From: Agromyces cerinus
GTDB taxonomy: Bacteria > Actinomycetota > Actinomycetes > Actinomycetales > Microbacteriaceae
Assembly (NCBI RefSeq): GCF_016907835.1
Contig: NZ_JAFBCT010000001.1
Location: 2,542,001 to 2,606,000 of the forward strand
Reading direction: 5' to 3'
Length of the DNA: 64,000 bases
The notes under the pieces were generated by a model. The model was not told the DNA's origin. It saw only the letters and a list, made by a program, of their open reading frames with translations, and made no database searches. Shown piece after piece: positions 8,924 through 17,979 of the stretch (positions within the stretch are counted from its first letter, which is position 1; each line of letters begins with the position of its first letter). A program made the translations under genes and the position numbers.

Positions 8924-9595
8924 TCACTTCAGCGGCGGAGCCGGCAGCTTCACGACCAGCCGATAGACCTGTCGCGTCAGCCAGGACGGCAGGTGCCGTC
9001 GGCGCTCCTCGTGCGCGACCCTCGCCCGCCGGTGGGGTCGAACGGCGCTCAAAGCGCGTTGGACGGGCTTCCACGGGTGGTAGTAACCGACGGGCTCCGA
9101 TCGGTACAACTCGATCCGACAGAGGTGCTTGGTGCTGATGTAGCCGTACTGACGGGGGCTCACGAGCCGCACCGGCGCACCGTGCTCTGGAGGAAGGGGC
9201 TCGCCGTCGAGCCGGTCGGCGATCAGCACGTCGACTTCGAGCGCGTCCTCGAGCGTCACGATCGAACGGTAGTCGTCGAGCCCGACGAAAACGAGGTATT
9301 CCACCCTCGCGCCCTCGGCGAGCGCGGGCTCGATCACCAGCTGGTAGAAGTCGCGGAACAGCACGCCCTCCCATCGCAGCCCGATCGCCGACCAGCCCGC
9401 AACGCAGTGGAAGTCGGCGTCGACCTCGCGATGAGGCAGACGGGCCAGCTCGTCCAAGTCGACGGAGACACGGCGAGCGAGCTGCCCGCTCACTTCGATG
9501 TTCATTCCCTCGGGCGCTCTCGGCGGCGGACTCACCCGGTCGATGCCGAATCGGGGGAATCCGCGCACGGCACGCTGCCCGGGTGGAAGGTCCAT
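8924..9595 (-). CDS. molybdopterin-dependent oxidoreductase, sulfite-oxidase-type domain
   Basis: A 223-residue protein carrying the sulfite oxidase Moco-binding fold. The motif FHCVAGWS (near residue 65) supplies the cysteine that would coordinate molybdenum, and PPEHGAPVRLV plus GYISTKHLCRIEL are typical of this domain. No signal peptide is evident, so export is unproven. The start is ATG 9595 with GAGAGG upstream; the frame is open 156 nt further but that part is Arg-rich and unconvincing. No heme or dimerisation domain is fused. Substrate unknown. Confidence 0.85.
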   Translation of the reverse strand: MDLPPGQRAVRGFPRFGIDRVSPPPRAPEGMNIEVSGQLARRVSVDLDELARLPHREVDADFHCVAGWSAIGLRWEGVLFRDFYQLVIEPALAEGARVEYLVFVGLDDYRSIVTLEDALEVDVLIADRLDGEPLPPEHGAPVRLVSPRQYGYISTKHLCRIELYRSEPVGYYHPWKPVQRALSAVRPHRRARVAHEERRRHLPSWLTRQVYRLVVKLPAPPLK

Positions 9596-9788
9596 GGATC
9601 GCCTCTCATGTCCATACGGTGATGACGTCTCTACGATCCTCGACGTCGAGATGGCCGTACGCGACCGGGCTCGCCGCAATGCCGCAATCGCAGGCCTGCG
9701 CGAACGCCGCGGAGTCCGGGCCAGCACCGACCGAGATTCAGTGCCGCACACGGATGCCGCGTCGAACAGCCTGACCTACCGTGTCGGC

Positions 9789-10181
9789 ATGACCTCTGAA
9801 TCCGGCGCCGACAGCGCGCCCGAACTGCAATCGCGTCGTCGTGCGCGAACCCCGCTGTGGGCGCGCATCGCGGTGCCCGCCCTCGCCTTCGCGGGCATGG
9901 CCGCCCTGATCACCGGCGTCGTGACGGCCGGCGCGCAGCCACCGGCGACCGTCGAGTCCGCGTGCCGGTCGGCGATCGAGGCCAAGCTGGAATCGCGCGG
10001 ACATTCCGACATCGATGTGAGCCGCGCGTTGCGGGTCACCGAGGCCGACGGCGCGCAGCGGGTGTCGGGCTCCGTCGTCTCCTCAGACGACTCGGGCCGC
10101 GTGCGCCACATTGCTCTCCGCTGCGTCGTGCGTGATCAGGGCGAGTCGATGCGGGTCGTCAGCGCGCGCGTGTCTCCTTGA
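9789..10181 (+). CDS. hypothetical protein with one membrane segment
   Basis: A 130-residue protein with a basic N-terminus, one hydrophobic segment (about residues 27-48) and a C-terminal extracytoplasmic domain with two cysteines (SACRS, LRCVV) that could form a disulfide. No family recognised. TACCGT ends 6 nt before the ATG and no Shine-Dalgarno is present, so the message is probably leaderless. It is divergent from the molybdopterin gene. Confidence 0.6.
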   Translation: MTSESGADSAPELQSRRRARTPLWARIAVPALAFAGMAALITGVVTAGAQPPATVESACRSAIEAKLESRGHSDIDVSRALRVTEADGAQRVSGSVVSSDDSGRVRHIALRCVVRDQGESMRVVSARVSP

Positions 10182-10284
10182 GCTGACTGGCACGCCTCGA
10201 TCTCTTCGGGTCGGGGAATCCGCACTCGACCGCGCACCGCGCCCAGGCGCATCATTGCCTCCATGACGACGCTCAGTCTCCCGC

Positions 10285-10647
10285 TCACGCGAAGCGGTCG
10301 CGAGCAGCCCGGATCTCTTGGGCGAAGCGCGCTGCGCCATAGCAGCGCACCTTCAGCACCGACTCGGGCGTCGTGACCGCCACGATCTTCGTGAAGAAAC
10401 CCCAGAGCACCGTCACGTCGGTGATCTGCGCGAGAGGAATGCTGACGTCGAGCTCCCCCGACTGCATGAAGCGGTTCACGCCGTTCGGCGAGAAGCTCAC
10501 GGCCTTCGTGGTGAGGGTGACCCAGCCGCCCACCCACAATCCGCCCAGCGCCGCGCGGAGGATCGGAATCGACGGCATCGTCACATTGACCGTCACGTCT
10601 TCGATCAGCGCGTTGGCGATCTTCCTCTTGAGCACCTCTTCGTGCAT
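10285..10647 (-). CDS. PH/GRAM-like domain protein
   Basis: A 120-residue soluble protein. Residues about 20-110 alternate short beta strands (ALGGLWVGGWVTLTTKAVSFSP, then SIPLAQITDVTVLWGFFTKIVAVTT) and end in an amphipathic helix (ARFAQEIRAARDRF), the pattern of a bacterial PH/GRAM domain. The ATG at 10647 was chosen because the longer open frame is the antisense of the LysR gene. Function unknown; it converges on the 9789 gene. Confidence 0.6.
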   Translation of the reverse strand: MHEEVLKRKIANALIEDVTVNVTMPSIPILRAALGGLWVGGWVTLTTKAVSFSPNGVNRFMQSGELDVSIPLAQITDVTVLWGFFTKIVAVTTPESVLKVRCYGAARFAQEIRAARDRFA

Positions 10648-10733
10648 ACGGCCATTGTCACGGCGGTCGGCGGTCGGGTCCAGAGCACGGCGCCCGATCG
10701 ACCGTGGATCTTCGAACGGACTGCCGACGAGCG

Positions 10734-11672
10734 TCAGGCGGCGCGCCCCATCGTGGCCTCGCGCAGCGCATCGAGCACCGTCTGCAGCGCGGGCGAGTCC
10801 GCCTGGCTGCGGCGGTGCACCGCCGAGACACCACGGGTCGACGCGGGGCGCACGGTCGGGATCGCGACGAGATCGGGATGCAGCGGCGGCCGCCCCATGC
10901 GCGGCACGAGCGCGACCCCGAGGCCCGCACGCACGAGCTCGAGGTGGTTCTCGAACTCCATCGACTCGTGCACGATGCGCGGCGCGTTCGAGACGCCGTC
11001 GAACAACCGCCGCAGCCACTGCCGGCAGATCGTCGAGTCGAAGGTCGCGATCCACTCCTCCTCGGCCAGGTCGGTCGGGGTCAGTTCGGTTCGGTCGGCG
11101 AGCGCGTGGTCGCGCCGCAGGATCACGTCCGCGACATCCGTGAACAGAGGCGTCTCGACGAGGGGCTCGGGCATGGCGAGGGCCACCCCGCCCCAGCGGT
11201 GCACGATGCCGAGGTCGCGCTGACCCGAGGCGACGAGCGCGATGGTCTCCCACGGCTCGCTCTCGCGGAGCGGCACCCGCAGCTCGGGATGCTCGTCGCG
11301 CAGGCGCGGGAGCACGTCGGTGAGGATGCCGCGCACCGCGGTCGAGAACGCGCCGATGCGCACCTCCCCGGTGACCCGGCGACCGGCGGCGGCGTCGGGT
11401 CCGGCCGCGCCGCCGGCGAGATGCAGGTCTGCCTCGATGCGCTCCAGGTCGGCGAGCACGGTCGCCGACGAGGTCACGAGGTGACGCCCGGCATCCGTCA
11501 GCACGACGCCGCGGCCCACCCGTTCGAGCAGCGCGATGCGGGTGCCGCGTTCGAGCCGCTTGATCTGCTGCGACACCGCCGACGGCGTGAAGCCGAGCGA
11601 ATCGGCCGCCGCCGCGACGCTTCCGTTCGTGGCCACCGCCCGCAGCGCGACCACGGCTTCGAGATCGATCAT
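10734..11672 (-). CDS. LysR family transcriptional regulator
   Basis: A 312-residue LysR regulator. The N-terminal winged helix-turn-helix (residues 3-62, with NGSVAAAADSLGFTPSAVSQQIKRLE) is followed by a periplasmic-binding-like effector domain from about residue 95. It is divergent from the EamA transporter with a 72-bp gap, the usual arrangement for a LysR controlling its neighbour. The effector is unknown. Confidence 0.92.
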   Translation of the reverse strand: MIDLEAVVALRAVATNGSVAAAADSLGFTPSAVSQQIKRLERGTRIALLERVGRGVVLTDAGRHLVTSSATVLADLERIEADLHLAGGAAGPDAAAGRRVTGEVRIGAFSTAVRGILTDVLPRLRDEHPELRVPLRESEPWETIALVASGQRDLGIVHRWGGVALAMPEPLVETPLFTDVADVILRRDHALADRTELTPTDLAEEEWIATFDSTICRQWLRRLFDGVSNAPRIVHESMEFENHLELVRAGLGVALVPRMGRPPLHPDLVAIPTVRPASTRGVSAVHRRSQADSPALQTVLDALREATMGRAA

Positions 11673-11744
11673 GCAGCGATGCTACCGAATCAGGCAGAGA
11701 AATGATCGCTGGTGTTTCCGGATGCCGCGGGCGATCGTTGATCC

Positions 11745-12668
11745 ATGACGAGACGCGACATGCTGCTGGCCGCCGTCGTGGCAACCCTGTGGGGCTTCAA
11801 CTTCGTCGTGATCGACTGGGGCATGGCGGGCATCCCGCCCCTGTTCTTCGTCGCCGTGCGGTTCGGGGTCGTCGCGCTCGCGGCGATCATCGTGCCGCGC
11901 CCGCTCGCGAGTTGGAAGACCGTCGTCGGCGTCGGGCTGTTCATGTGCCTCGGGCAGTTCGGCCTGTTGTACACGTCGATCGCGCTCGGGCTGCAGCCCG
12001 GCATCGCGGCCCTGCTGCTGCAGGCGCAGGTCGTGCTGACGATCGTGGTCGCGGCCCTCGCCCTGCGCGAGCGCCCCAGTCGCCTGCAGACCATCGGCGT
12101 GCTCGTCGGCACCATCGGGCTCGGTGTCGTGGCCTTCGGCCGCGGCGGCGACGCCCCGGCCCTCGCCGTCGTGCTGTGCCTGCTCGCCGCCCTCTCGTGG
12201 TCGATCGGCAACGTCATCTCACGCCAGGCGGGCGTGGTCGCGCCCGCGAAGCGACTCGGGGCTCTCTCGCTGACGGTGTGGTCGTCGCTCGTCGTGCCAC
12301 TGCCGGCGCTCGGCCTGTCGGCGCTCATCGAGGGGCCGGATGCGATCGCCGCCGGCATCGCGGCGTTCGGGTGGCGTCCGATCGTCTCGACGCTGTACAC
12401 CGCGGGCCTCTGCACCCTCGTCGGCTACGCGATCTTCAACGCGCTGCTCGCGCGCAACCGCTCCGCCTCGGTGGTGCCGTGGGTGCTGCTCGCGCCCGTC
12501 GTGGCGATGGCATCGGCGGTCCTGCTGCTCGGCCAGGTCCCGAACCTCTGGGAGACGATCGGCGGACTCGTGCTCGTGGGCGGCGTCTTCATCGCCAATG
12601 CTCCGGGGCGGCGACGCGCGGATCGCTCGGCACCGCTGCCGGAACCGGTCTCGACTCCCTCCGGCTGA
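11745..12668 (+). CDS. EamA family (DMT superfamily) transporter
   Basis: A 307-residue inner-membrane carrier with ten predicted helices arranged as two EamA repeats (about residues 5-135 and 145-285). The first repeat begins ATLWGFNFVVIDWG, close to the YedA/RhaT-type signature. Such proteins export amino acids or other metabolites; the substrate here is not predictable. The divergent LysR gene is the likely regulator. Confidence 0.9.
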   Translation: MTRRDMLLAAVVATLWGFNFVVIDWGMAGIPPLFFVAVRFGVVALAAIIVPRPLASWKTVVGVGLFMCLGQFGLLYTSIALGLQPGIAALLLQAQVVLTIVVAALALRERPSRLQTIGVLVGTIGLGVVAFGRGGDAPALAVVLCLLAALSWSIGNVISRQAGVVAPAKRLGALSLTVWSSLVVPLPALGLSALIEGPDAIAAGIAAFGWRPIVSTLYTAGLCTLVGYAIFNALLARNRSASVVPWVLLAPVVAMASAVLLLGQVPNLWETIGGLVLVGGVFIANAPGRRRADRSAPLPEPVSTPSG

Positions 12669-12732
12669 CGTTCGGGTGGACCATGCAGGGCCCGCTCGTT
12701 TGCGAAGGCTCGTCGTAGCGGCGCGCCTCCTG

Positions 12733-13755
12733 CTACCGCACCCAATCCAGTTGGCGCTTGAAGTCCTGGCTGTCGTTGATGAGGCGAACGTCGGCGCCGG
12801 TGTCTGACATCACGTAGATGCTGTTGGGCAGATGTAGGAATTCGTCGTTGGACATACCCAACGCGAAGACGATCTCTTCGCCGCTCGGAGACCAGTCCGG
12901 TGCGAGCGCGAAGCCGCCCTCTGGATCCTCGAACAACTTGGTCAGTTCGGTACCCGTTGGCGATACCGTCCAGATGGGTCCGGTCTCCGAGAGTCGTTCG
13001 CTCGCGAACAGTATGCGCTCGCCATCAGGAGACCATCTGGCCCAATCCGCAGGCCGCGACGCGTCGGTCGTGATCGGGTGCGCGTCGGAACCGTCGACAT
13101 TCACGACCCACAACGATCCGTCCGTGTGCGGGTCGGGGTCACTGTGCATGGACTGGTAGTACACGAGTTGTGTTCCGTCCGGCGAGAAATCCAGCGGAAC
13201 ATCATGCTGGGCTCCGGGGCGGTTGGTGACCCGGACGAGATCGCCACCGTCAGATGCCCGCGCGGTGTATATCCCCGTCCGGGCAGGATCTGCGTCGTCC
13301 CAACCCTCGAAGGCGATTCGTGACCCATCTGGCGACCACGCCTGCGGGACGAGGTTGAGGGTCGGGTCTGTCAGCGGCAGTCGCTCGAAATCGTTGCCGT
13401 TGAGGTTGACGGTCCCACCGGTGATTGGCGGCTCGATGTCTCCACCCGGCATGACCAGGATGCGGTTGTGCGCAGGTGACGCCCTCAAGATACAGCAGAC
13501 TTCGCCCGGCTCGGTGAGCTGCCGCTCGCTCGCGCCGATCGCCACGAACATCGTCTGCATGTCCCCCGACGTGGTACGCGTGAAGTACAGCCGCCCCTCG
13601 AGCGGACGATGGTCTACGGCCGGACCAGATCCGTGGTCCGACGCGGGCGATGACGAGGCGGCCCGGGCTTCATCGCCTGCTGAACAACCTGCTGACGCGA
13701 GCAAGACGGCCACCATGACGATCAGGCTCCGCCTGGTCGATTCGACGTGCGACAT
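12733..13755 (-). CDS. TolB-like beta-propeller lipoprotein
   Basis: A 340-residue exported protein. A signal peptide with lipobox SAGC (cysteine near residue 24) precedes a Ser/Ala-rich linker and then repeated PD40/WD40-like blades marked by WSPDGSRIAF, FSPDGTQLVY, WSPDGERILF and WSPSGEEIVF. These form a beta-propeller used for binding; no catalytic site is seen. GGAGCGAG before the ATG supports the start. GC content is a little lower than the neighbours. Partner unknown. Confidence 0.85.
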   Translation of the reverse strand: MSHVESTRRSLIVMVAVLLASAGCSAGDEARAASSSPASDHGSGPAVDHRPLEGRLYFTRTTSGDMQTMFVAIGASERQLTEPGEVCCILRASPAHNRILVMPGGDIEPPITGGTVNLNGNDFERLPLTDPTLNLVPQAWSPDGSRIAFEGWDDADPARTGIYTARASDGGDLVRVTNRPGAQHDVPLDFSPDGTQLVYYQSMHSDPDPHTDGSLWVVNVDGSDAHPITTDASRPADWARWSPDGERILFASERLSETGPIWTVSPTGTELTKLFEDPEGGFALAPDWSPSGEEIVFALGMSNDEFLHLPNSIYVMSDTGADVRLINDSQDFKRQLDWVR

Positions 13756-13898
13756 ATCTCGCTCCCCCCGAGCCAGACCATGGGCGGCCAGCGGAGCCTT
13801 GATGACTCGGTGCTGGCACCCGACGATTGTCTCATCGCTGGGCGGACACTGTCACCTCTTTTCCGAGTATTCCTCGTCATTGGCGAAACGTTGCCGAA

Positions 13899-14774
13899 TC
13901 ACCGCACCAACTGCGACGCCTCGTCGAGCCGCCCGAGCTTGTTCGGGTTGGCGATCGAGAAGATCCGCGTGATCCGGTCGCCCTCGATCTCGAAGCAGAT
14001 CGCGCCGGCGAGCTCGCCGTCGACCTCACCGCGGATCGCGGGATGCCCGTTCACCCACGTCGGCCTCGCCTCGAACGGCACCGCGAGCTTCGCGAGACCG
14101 CCGAGCAGGTAGCGGGCGATCTTGTCGGCGCCATGGATCGGCCGGCGCGCGGCACCCTTCACCAGTCCGCCGCCGTCGGCGACGGAGACCACATCGGGTG
14201 CGAGCACGTCCATCAGCCCTTGCAGGTCGCCCGAGTTGACCGCCGCGAGAAACCTCGCGACGACCGCCTCCTGCTCGGCACGCTCGACCGTGACCCGCGG
14301 GCGACGTGCGGCCACGTGATCCTTCGCCCGGTGGGCGATCTGCCGCACGGCAGCCGGCGACTTGTCGACGGCCGCCGCGATCTCGTCGTACGGCACGTCG
14401 AACACCTCGCGCAGCACGAACACCGCGCGCTCGGTCGGGCCGAGCGTCTCGAGCACCGTCAGCATCGCGATCGACACGCTCTCGGCCAGCTCGACGTCCT
14501 CCGCGACATCCGGAGTCGTGAGCAGCGGCTCGGGCAGCCACTCCCCCACATACGACTCGCGCCGCCGCGACATCGTGCGCAGGTGATTGAGCGCCTGCCG
14601 GGTCACGATGCGCACGAGGTACGCGCGCTCATCGCGCACCTCACTGCGGTCGACCTGATCCCACCGCAGCCAGGACTCCTGCAGCACGTCCTCCGCGTCG
14701 GCCGCGGAGCCGAGCATCTCGTACGCGACCGTGAAGAGCAGGCCGCGGTGCGTCACGAACGGATCATCGGTCAT
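13899..14774 (-). CDS. ECF RNA polymerase sigma factor, SigJ/ECF41 type
   Basis: A 291-residue alternative sigma factor. Region 2 lies at about residues 8-75 (YEMLGSAADAEDVLQESWLRW), region 4 at 110-165 (FDVPYDEIAAAVDKSPAAVRQIAHRA), and a C-terminal SnoaL/NTF2-like domain follows from about 185. In this class the C-terminal domain controls activity in place of an anti-sigma factor. The ATG overlaps the TGA of the AhpD-like gene (ATGA, 14771-14774), so the two are translationally coupled. Confidence 0.92.
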   Translation of the reverse strand: MTDDPFVTHRGLLFTVAYEMLGSAADAEDVLQESWLRWDQVDRSEVRDERAYLVRIVTRQALNHLRTMSRRRESYVGEWLPEPLLTTPDVAEDVELAESVSIAMLTVLETLGPTERAVFVLREVFDVPYDEIAAAVDKSPAAVRQIAHRAKDHVAARRPRVTVERAEQEAVVARFLAAVNSGDLQGLMDVLAPDVVSVADGGGLVKGAARRPIHGADKIARYLLGGLAKLAVPFEARPTWVNGHPAIRGEVDGELAGAICFEIEGDRITRIFSIANPNKLGRLDEASQLVR

Positions 14775-15379
14775 GAGGCCGAGCCTACGACGTCGGCCGC
14801 AGCACCGGCCCGGGTGGCGAGCGGCGGCATCTCGCACGCATCCGCATAGCCCTCGGAGTGGATGCCGAGCGCCACGTTCATGCGCGAGCTCATGTTCATG
14901 AACGCGACCTTGGCGGTGAGCTCGATGAGCGCGGCCGGGCCGAGTGCGTCGAGCAGCGAGGCCGACAGCTCGTCGGTGACGGCGGGCGGGGTCTGGCTCA
15001 TGGCCTCCGCGTACTCCATGACCTGTCGCTCGAGGGGCGTGAACACGGATGCCGCGCGCCAGTTCGGCACCTGCCGCGCCTTCTCCTCGTCGAGGCCCTC
15101 GTTGTGCGTCTTGTAGTAGTTGAAGTCGAGGCACCAGCTGCAGCCGATGTAGGCCGCCGTCGCCATCACGGCGTAGCTCGCGAGGTTCTCGTCGAGCTCG
15201 TCGAGCGCCTCGATCTTGCGACCGATGCCCATCGAGGCCCGCATCAAAGCGGGGTGGTGCGCGAGCACGCCCATCGAGTCGGGCACCCTGCCGACCATGC
15301 GACGGGCGGCGATCTTCACGACCGTGCCGAAGACGCCGGTGAGCTCGGTCGGCGGGATACGGGTCTGCGTGGTGGTCAT
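14771..15379 (-). CDS. carboxymuconolactone decarboxylase/AhpD-like peroxidase
   Basis: A 202-residue AhpD-fold protein. The redox motif CSWC with a downstream histidine (CSWCLDFNYYKTH) matches the alkylhydroperoxidase active site, suggesting peroxide or disulfide chemistry in the cytosol. AGGAGG at 15385-15390 lies 5 nt from ATG 15379 and 2 nt from ATG 15382, so 15379 is preferred. It is the first gene of an operon with the ECF41-type sigma factor; such pairing of a CMD protein with this sigma class is common and suggests an oxidative-stress circuit. Confidence 0.88.
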   Translation of the reverse strand: MTTTQTRIPPTELTGVFGTVVKIAARRMVGRVPDSMGVLAHHPALMRASMGIGRKIEALDELDENLASYAVMATAAYIGCSWCLDFNYYKTHNEGLDEEKARQVPNWRAASVFTPLERQVMEYAEAMSQTPPAVTDELSASLLDALGPAALIELTAKVAFMNMSSRMNVALGIHSEGYADACEMPPLATRAGAAADVVGSAS

Positions 15380-15567
15380 CATGTCCTCCTGCGATCGTCG
15401 ACGGCCGGGGTTCGGTTCCCGGATGATCCGTCGACATGAAGACACCGGATGTCGCGTGGTTGTGACATCCGGGTGCGAAGGAGTTCTCCGGAGCAGAGCT
15501 TGACCCCTGGACGCTCCGACAGAGTCAGGCGTATTATGAGATGGATCGAATACTGGGAGGTGAACCG

Positions 15568-16143
15568 ATGAGCGCAGGTAGCTTGATCCGCACGGCTCGC
15601 AAAAGCCGTCGTCTGACGCAGGGCGCACTCGGGCGCCGTGCCGAGCTGTCGCAATCGCACCTCTCGCTGATCGAACGAGGCCACCAGAACCCGTCGTACG
15701 ACGCGGTCGAGCGCGCGCTCCGCGCGACCGGGCATCGCCTCATCGCCGTGCCGAGCGTTCGCGACGACGCCGCGGCCGTTGCCGCCGACATCCGATTCGC
15801 AGTACTCGACGGTCGTGAAGACCGCGCGCTCCGGCGATTCATCCAACTCAGCGACAACCTGCTCGCGGAGCACGGAGCTGTGCGTTTCGCGCTCACGATC
15901 TCGGAGCCCGAATCCACGGGAAGCAAGCAGTGGGATGCCGCGATCGCCGCACTCGTGGCGCACCACCTGGTTGCCGAGGGCCTTCCGGTTCCCGACTGGG
16001 CGAACAGCCCGGCGCGTTCGCTGGGCCGACGTTGGGCGGTCGGTGAAGGCCCGTACACGCTCACGCCCGAGCTGCACCGGGTTCCGCCGGAGTTCCTGCG
16101 ACGCGGCGTGCTCGTCGATGCAGACACGCTGGTGAGCGTGTGA
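15568..16143 (+). CDS. XRE-type helix-turn-helix protein (antitoxin-like)
   Basis: A 191-residue protein with an N-terminal XRE helix-turn-helix (residues 5-58: LIRTARKSRRLTQGALGRRA then SQSHLSLIERGHQNPS) and a C-terminal region containing VPEFL-like RRGVLVDADTL. Proteins of this two-part layout commonly precede AbiEii/DUF6036-type nucleotidyltransferase toxins. GGGAGG at 15555-15560 fixes ATG 15568; an upstream ATG at 15541 lacks a Shine-Dalgarno. TATTAT at 15532-15537 is a possible -10. The stop overlaps the GTG of the next ORF. Confidence 0.8.
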   Translation: MSAGSLIRTARKSRRLTQGALGRRAELSQSHLSLIERGHQNPSYDAVERALRATGHRLIAVPSVRDDAAAVAADIRFAVLDGREDRALRRFIQLSDNLLAEHGAVRFALTISEPESTGSKQWDAAIAALVAHHLVAEGLPVPDWANSPARSLGRRWAVGEGPYTLTPELHRVPPEFLRRGVLVDADTLVSV

Positions 16144-16325
16144 CCACCCGATTCGACCGCGACGGTCTGATCGACGGCCTTCGGCAACTGGTCGCAAAGC
16201 TCCACGAGTCCGACAGCCCGACCGATCTCCTGCCTGATCGTGCAGTGCGCATGGTGGAGCGGATTCTGCAGGTCGGCCTTCCCGAGGCTCCGACGGCACC
16301 GCCGCGACCGGATTTCGAAGGCTGA
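16140..16325 (+). CDS. short coupled ORF, possible remnant of a DUF6036/AbiEii-type toxin
   Basis: A 61-residue ORF whose GTG overlaps the TGA of the HTH gene (GTGA), implying coupled translation. The first 27 residues (FDRDGLIDGLRQLVAKLHES) resemble the N-terminal helix of DUF6036-type nucleotidyltransferase-fold proteins, and LLPDRAVRMVERIL could be a C-terminal helix, but the nucleotidyltransferase core is absent. I infer an internal deletion that left both ends in frame. It may instead be an independent small protein. Confidence 0.5.
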   Translation: MTTRFDRDGLIDGLRQLVAKLHESDSPTDLLPDRAVRMVERILQVGLPEAPTAPPRPDFEG

Positions 16326-16392
16326 CGCGCGCTGACGACAATGACGATGCGTGGAGCACCTGCGGGTCGGCGCCGACTCGTAGGCTGGGAGC

Positions 16393-16983
16393 GTGCCCCG
16401 ACTTCATGCCGAGCCCGACCTCTCCAAGTGGGTGCCCATCACGGACTCCCTCGGATTCCGCGGGCGCCGCCACCGCAAGGCGGCGATCGGGATGCTGCTC
16501 TCGCAGGCCAAGGGACCCGACGCCGCGCCGACCCGCGCGGGCGGCGGGTTCAGCGCCTGGGCGATGAGTCAGGCCGTTCCGTTCCTCATGCGCAAGGCTG
16601 CAGGCCGGGTGCTCGTATGGGTCTGGAAGGCGGAGCCCGAACTGCTCGTCGTGATGGCGCAGGTGCAGGAAGCGACACCGCAGCTGCGGATGGCGCGGGC
16701 ATCGATGCCGATCGAGTACGACGACACCGAGGAGTTCCGCGGCAACTACCTCGGCCTCGGCGAGAAGCTCGCGATGCCGCTGCCCGAGGGCGGCCGACCG
16801 CCGTTCGCCACGTACACGTGGGACCTCGGCACGCACTTCGTGAGCGTGACGGCCGTGTGCAGCGACCGCGAACGCTTCGGCACCGTCATCGGAGCCGTCG
16901 ACGAACTCGCGCGCGGCCTTCGCGTCGTCGACGATCTCACCATCGGGGAATCGGCGCCCGTGCTGCGGATCGACCCAGCCTGA
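16393..16983 (+). CDS. hypothetical protein
   Basis: A 196-residue soluble protein that I cannot assign. It is mixed alpha/beta, with no signal peptide or membrane segment. The start is GTG 16393; TAGGCT ends 6 nt before it and there is no Shine-Dalgarno, the mark of a leaderless gene. It converges on the SGNH hydrolase gene with a 21-bp gap. Confidence 0.65.
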   Translation: MPRLHAEPDLSKWVPITDSLGFRGRRHRKAAIGMLLSQAKGPDAAPTRAGGGFSAWAMSQAVPFLMRKAAGRVLVWVWKAEPELLVVMAQVQEATPQLRMARASMPIEYDDTEEFRGNYLGLGEKLAMPLPEGGRPPFATYTWDLGTHFVSVTAVCSDRERFGTVIGAVDELARGLRVVDDLTIGESAPVLRIDPA

Positions 16984-17004
16984 GTGCGTGCGACGCTGCC
17001 CGGG

Positions 17005-17823
17005 TCACCCCATCGCCGCGAGCACGGCGTCACGGTAGACGACGTAGCCATCCGGGGTGGGGTGGAGGAACGTGACCGGGTCGCCGGGGTTGGCACCGAG
17101 GTACGCCGGCGGCGCCCCGCCGACGCGATGCGCTCCGAACTCGACCGGGGCCCACACGACCTCTGCGTCGGCGGGTGCCGCGGTGAGGGCGGTCAGGGCC
17201 AGTTGGGTGTTCAACAGCTCGACGAGCTGGTTCACGTTGTCGGCGACCGGCGAGAGCCCCGGTGCGAACGGCACCGGATACCCGGTGACGACGATCGTCG
17301 CGCGCGGTGACCGCGCGTCGATGCCGGCGATGAGGGCACCGAGCTGCGCCGGCACCTCGCCCGAGTTGAGATAGTTGGCCGCATCGTTCACTGCCTCAGC
17401 GCAGGCGACGGGCGTCTGGCCGCTCGCGCACGCCGCGTAGAGCCCTTGCAGGTCAACGCCGTTCGCGCCCACCGTGACGGTCACGAGTGTCGTGCCGCGG
17501 TTGACCTGTGAGAGCTGGTTCGCCGTGACATCCGTGATCGTGGCCCCGGTGCATGCCGCGTTGCGCAACAGGTTCAGCTTGGGCTGGGCGTCGAGCAGGG
17601 CCGGGTATCCGGCCGGACTGCGAAGGCAGGCGTCGAGGTAGCTGCCACCACCCTGACCTGCTGCAACGGAATCGCCGAGCGCCACGTACTTGTCGACGGG
17701 AGATGAGGAGCCCGGTGCCGCGGCGACCGGACCGGCGATCCCGACGGGGATGGCCACGAGGGCGATGAGTGCCGCGACGATGGTCGCACGAACGCGGCGC
17801 TTGCGAGCGAGATCTGCCGTCAT
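17005..17823 (-). CDS. secreted SGNH/GDSL hydrolase
   Basis: A 272-residue secreted hydrolase. The signal peptide (residues 1-36) is basic then hydrophobic and ends GPVAAAP. Blocks I and V are clear: ALGDSVAAG (nucleophile serine) and FLHPTPDGY (Asp/His). Block III reads VGANGVD, keeping the asparagine. Paired cysteines (ACLRSP, AACTG, YAACASG, ACAEA) resemble extracellular actinobacterial esterases of the lipase-2 type. It probably cleaves acyl esters; substrate unknown. Confidence 0.87.
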   Translation of the reverse strand: MTADLARKRRVRATIVAALIALVAIPVGIAGPVAAAPGSSSPVDKYVALGDSVAAGQGGGSYLDACLRSPAGYPALLDAQPKLNLLRNAACTGATITDVTANQLSQVNRGTTLVTVTVGANGVDLQGLYAACASGQTPVACAEAVNDAANYLNSGEVPAQLGALIAGIDARSPRATIVVTGYPVPFAPGLSPVADNVNQLVELLNTQLALTALTAAPADAEVVWAPVEFGAHRVGGAPPAYLGANPGDPVTFLHPTPDGYVVYRDAVLAAMG

Positions 17824-17979
17824 GGGCACACCGTAGACCCAAACCTGAGTTTCCGTCAGTCTCCAGTGCGGGGGTGGCCTGGCCGCGCCGTGCGCGCACT
17901 CGCGGCGACGGCCTGAATCGGCGTTGACGCGCCGCCGACGCGGGCGTAGACCTGAGGCATCCGAGAAAGAGGTGCCGTC

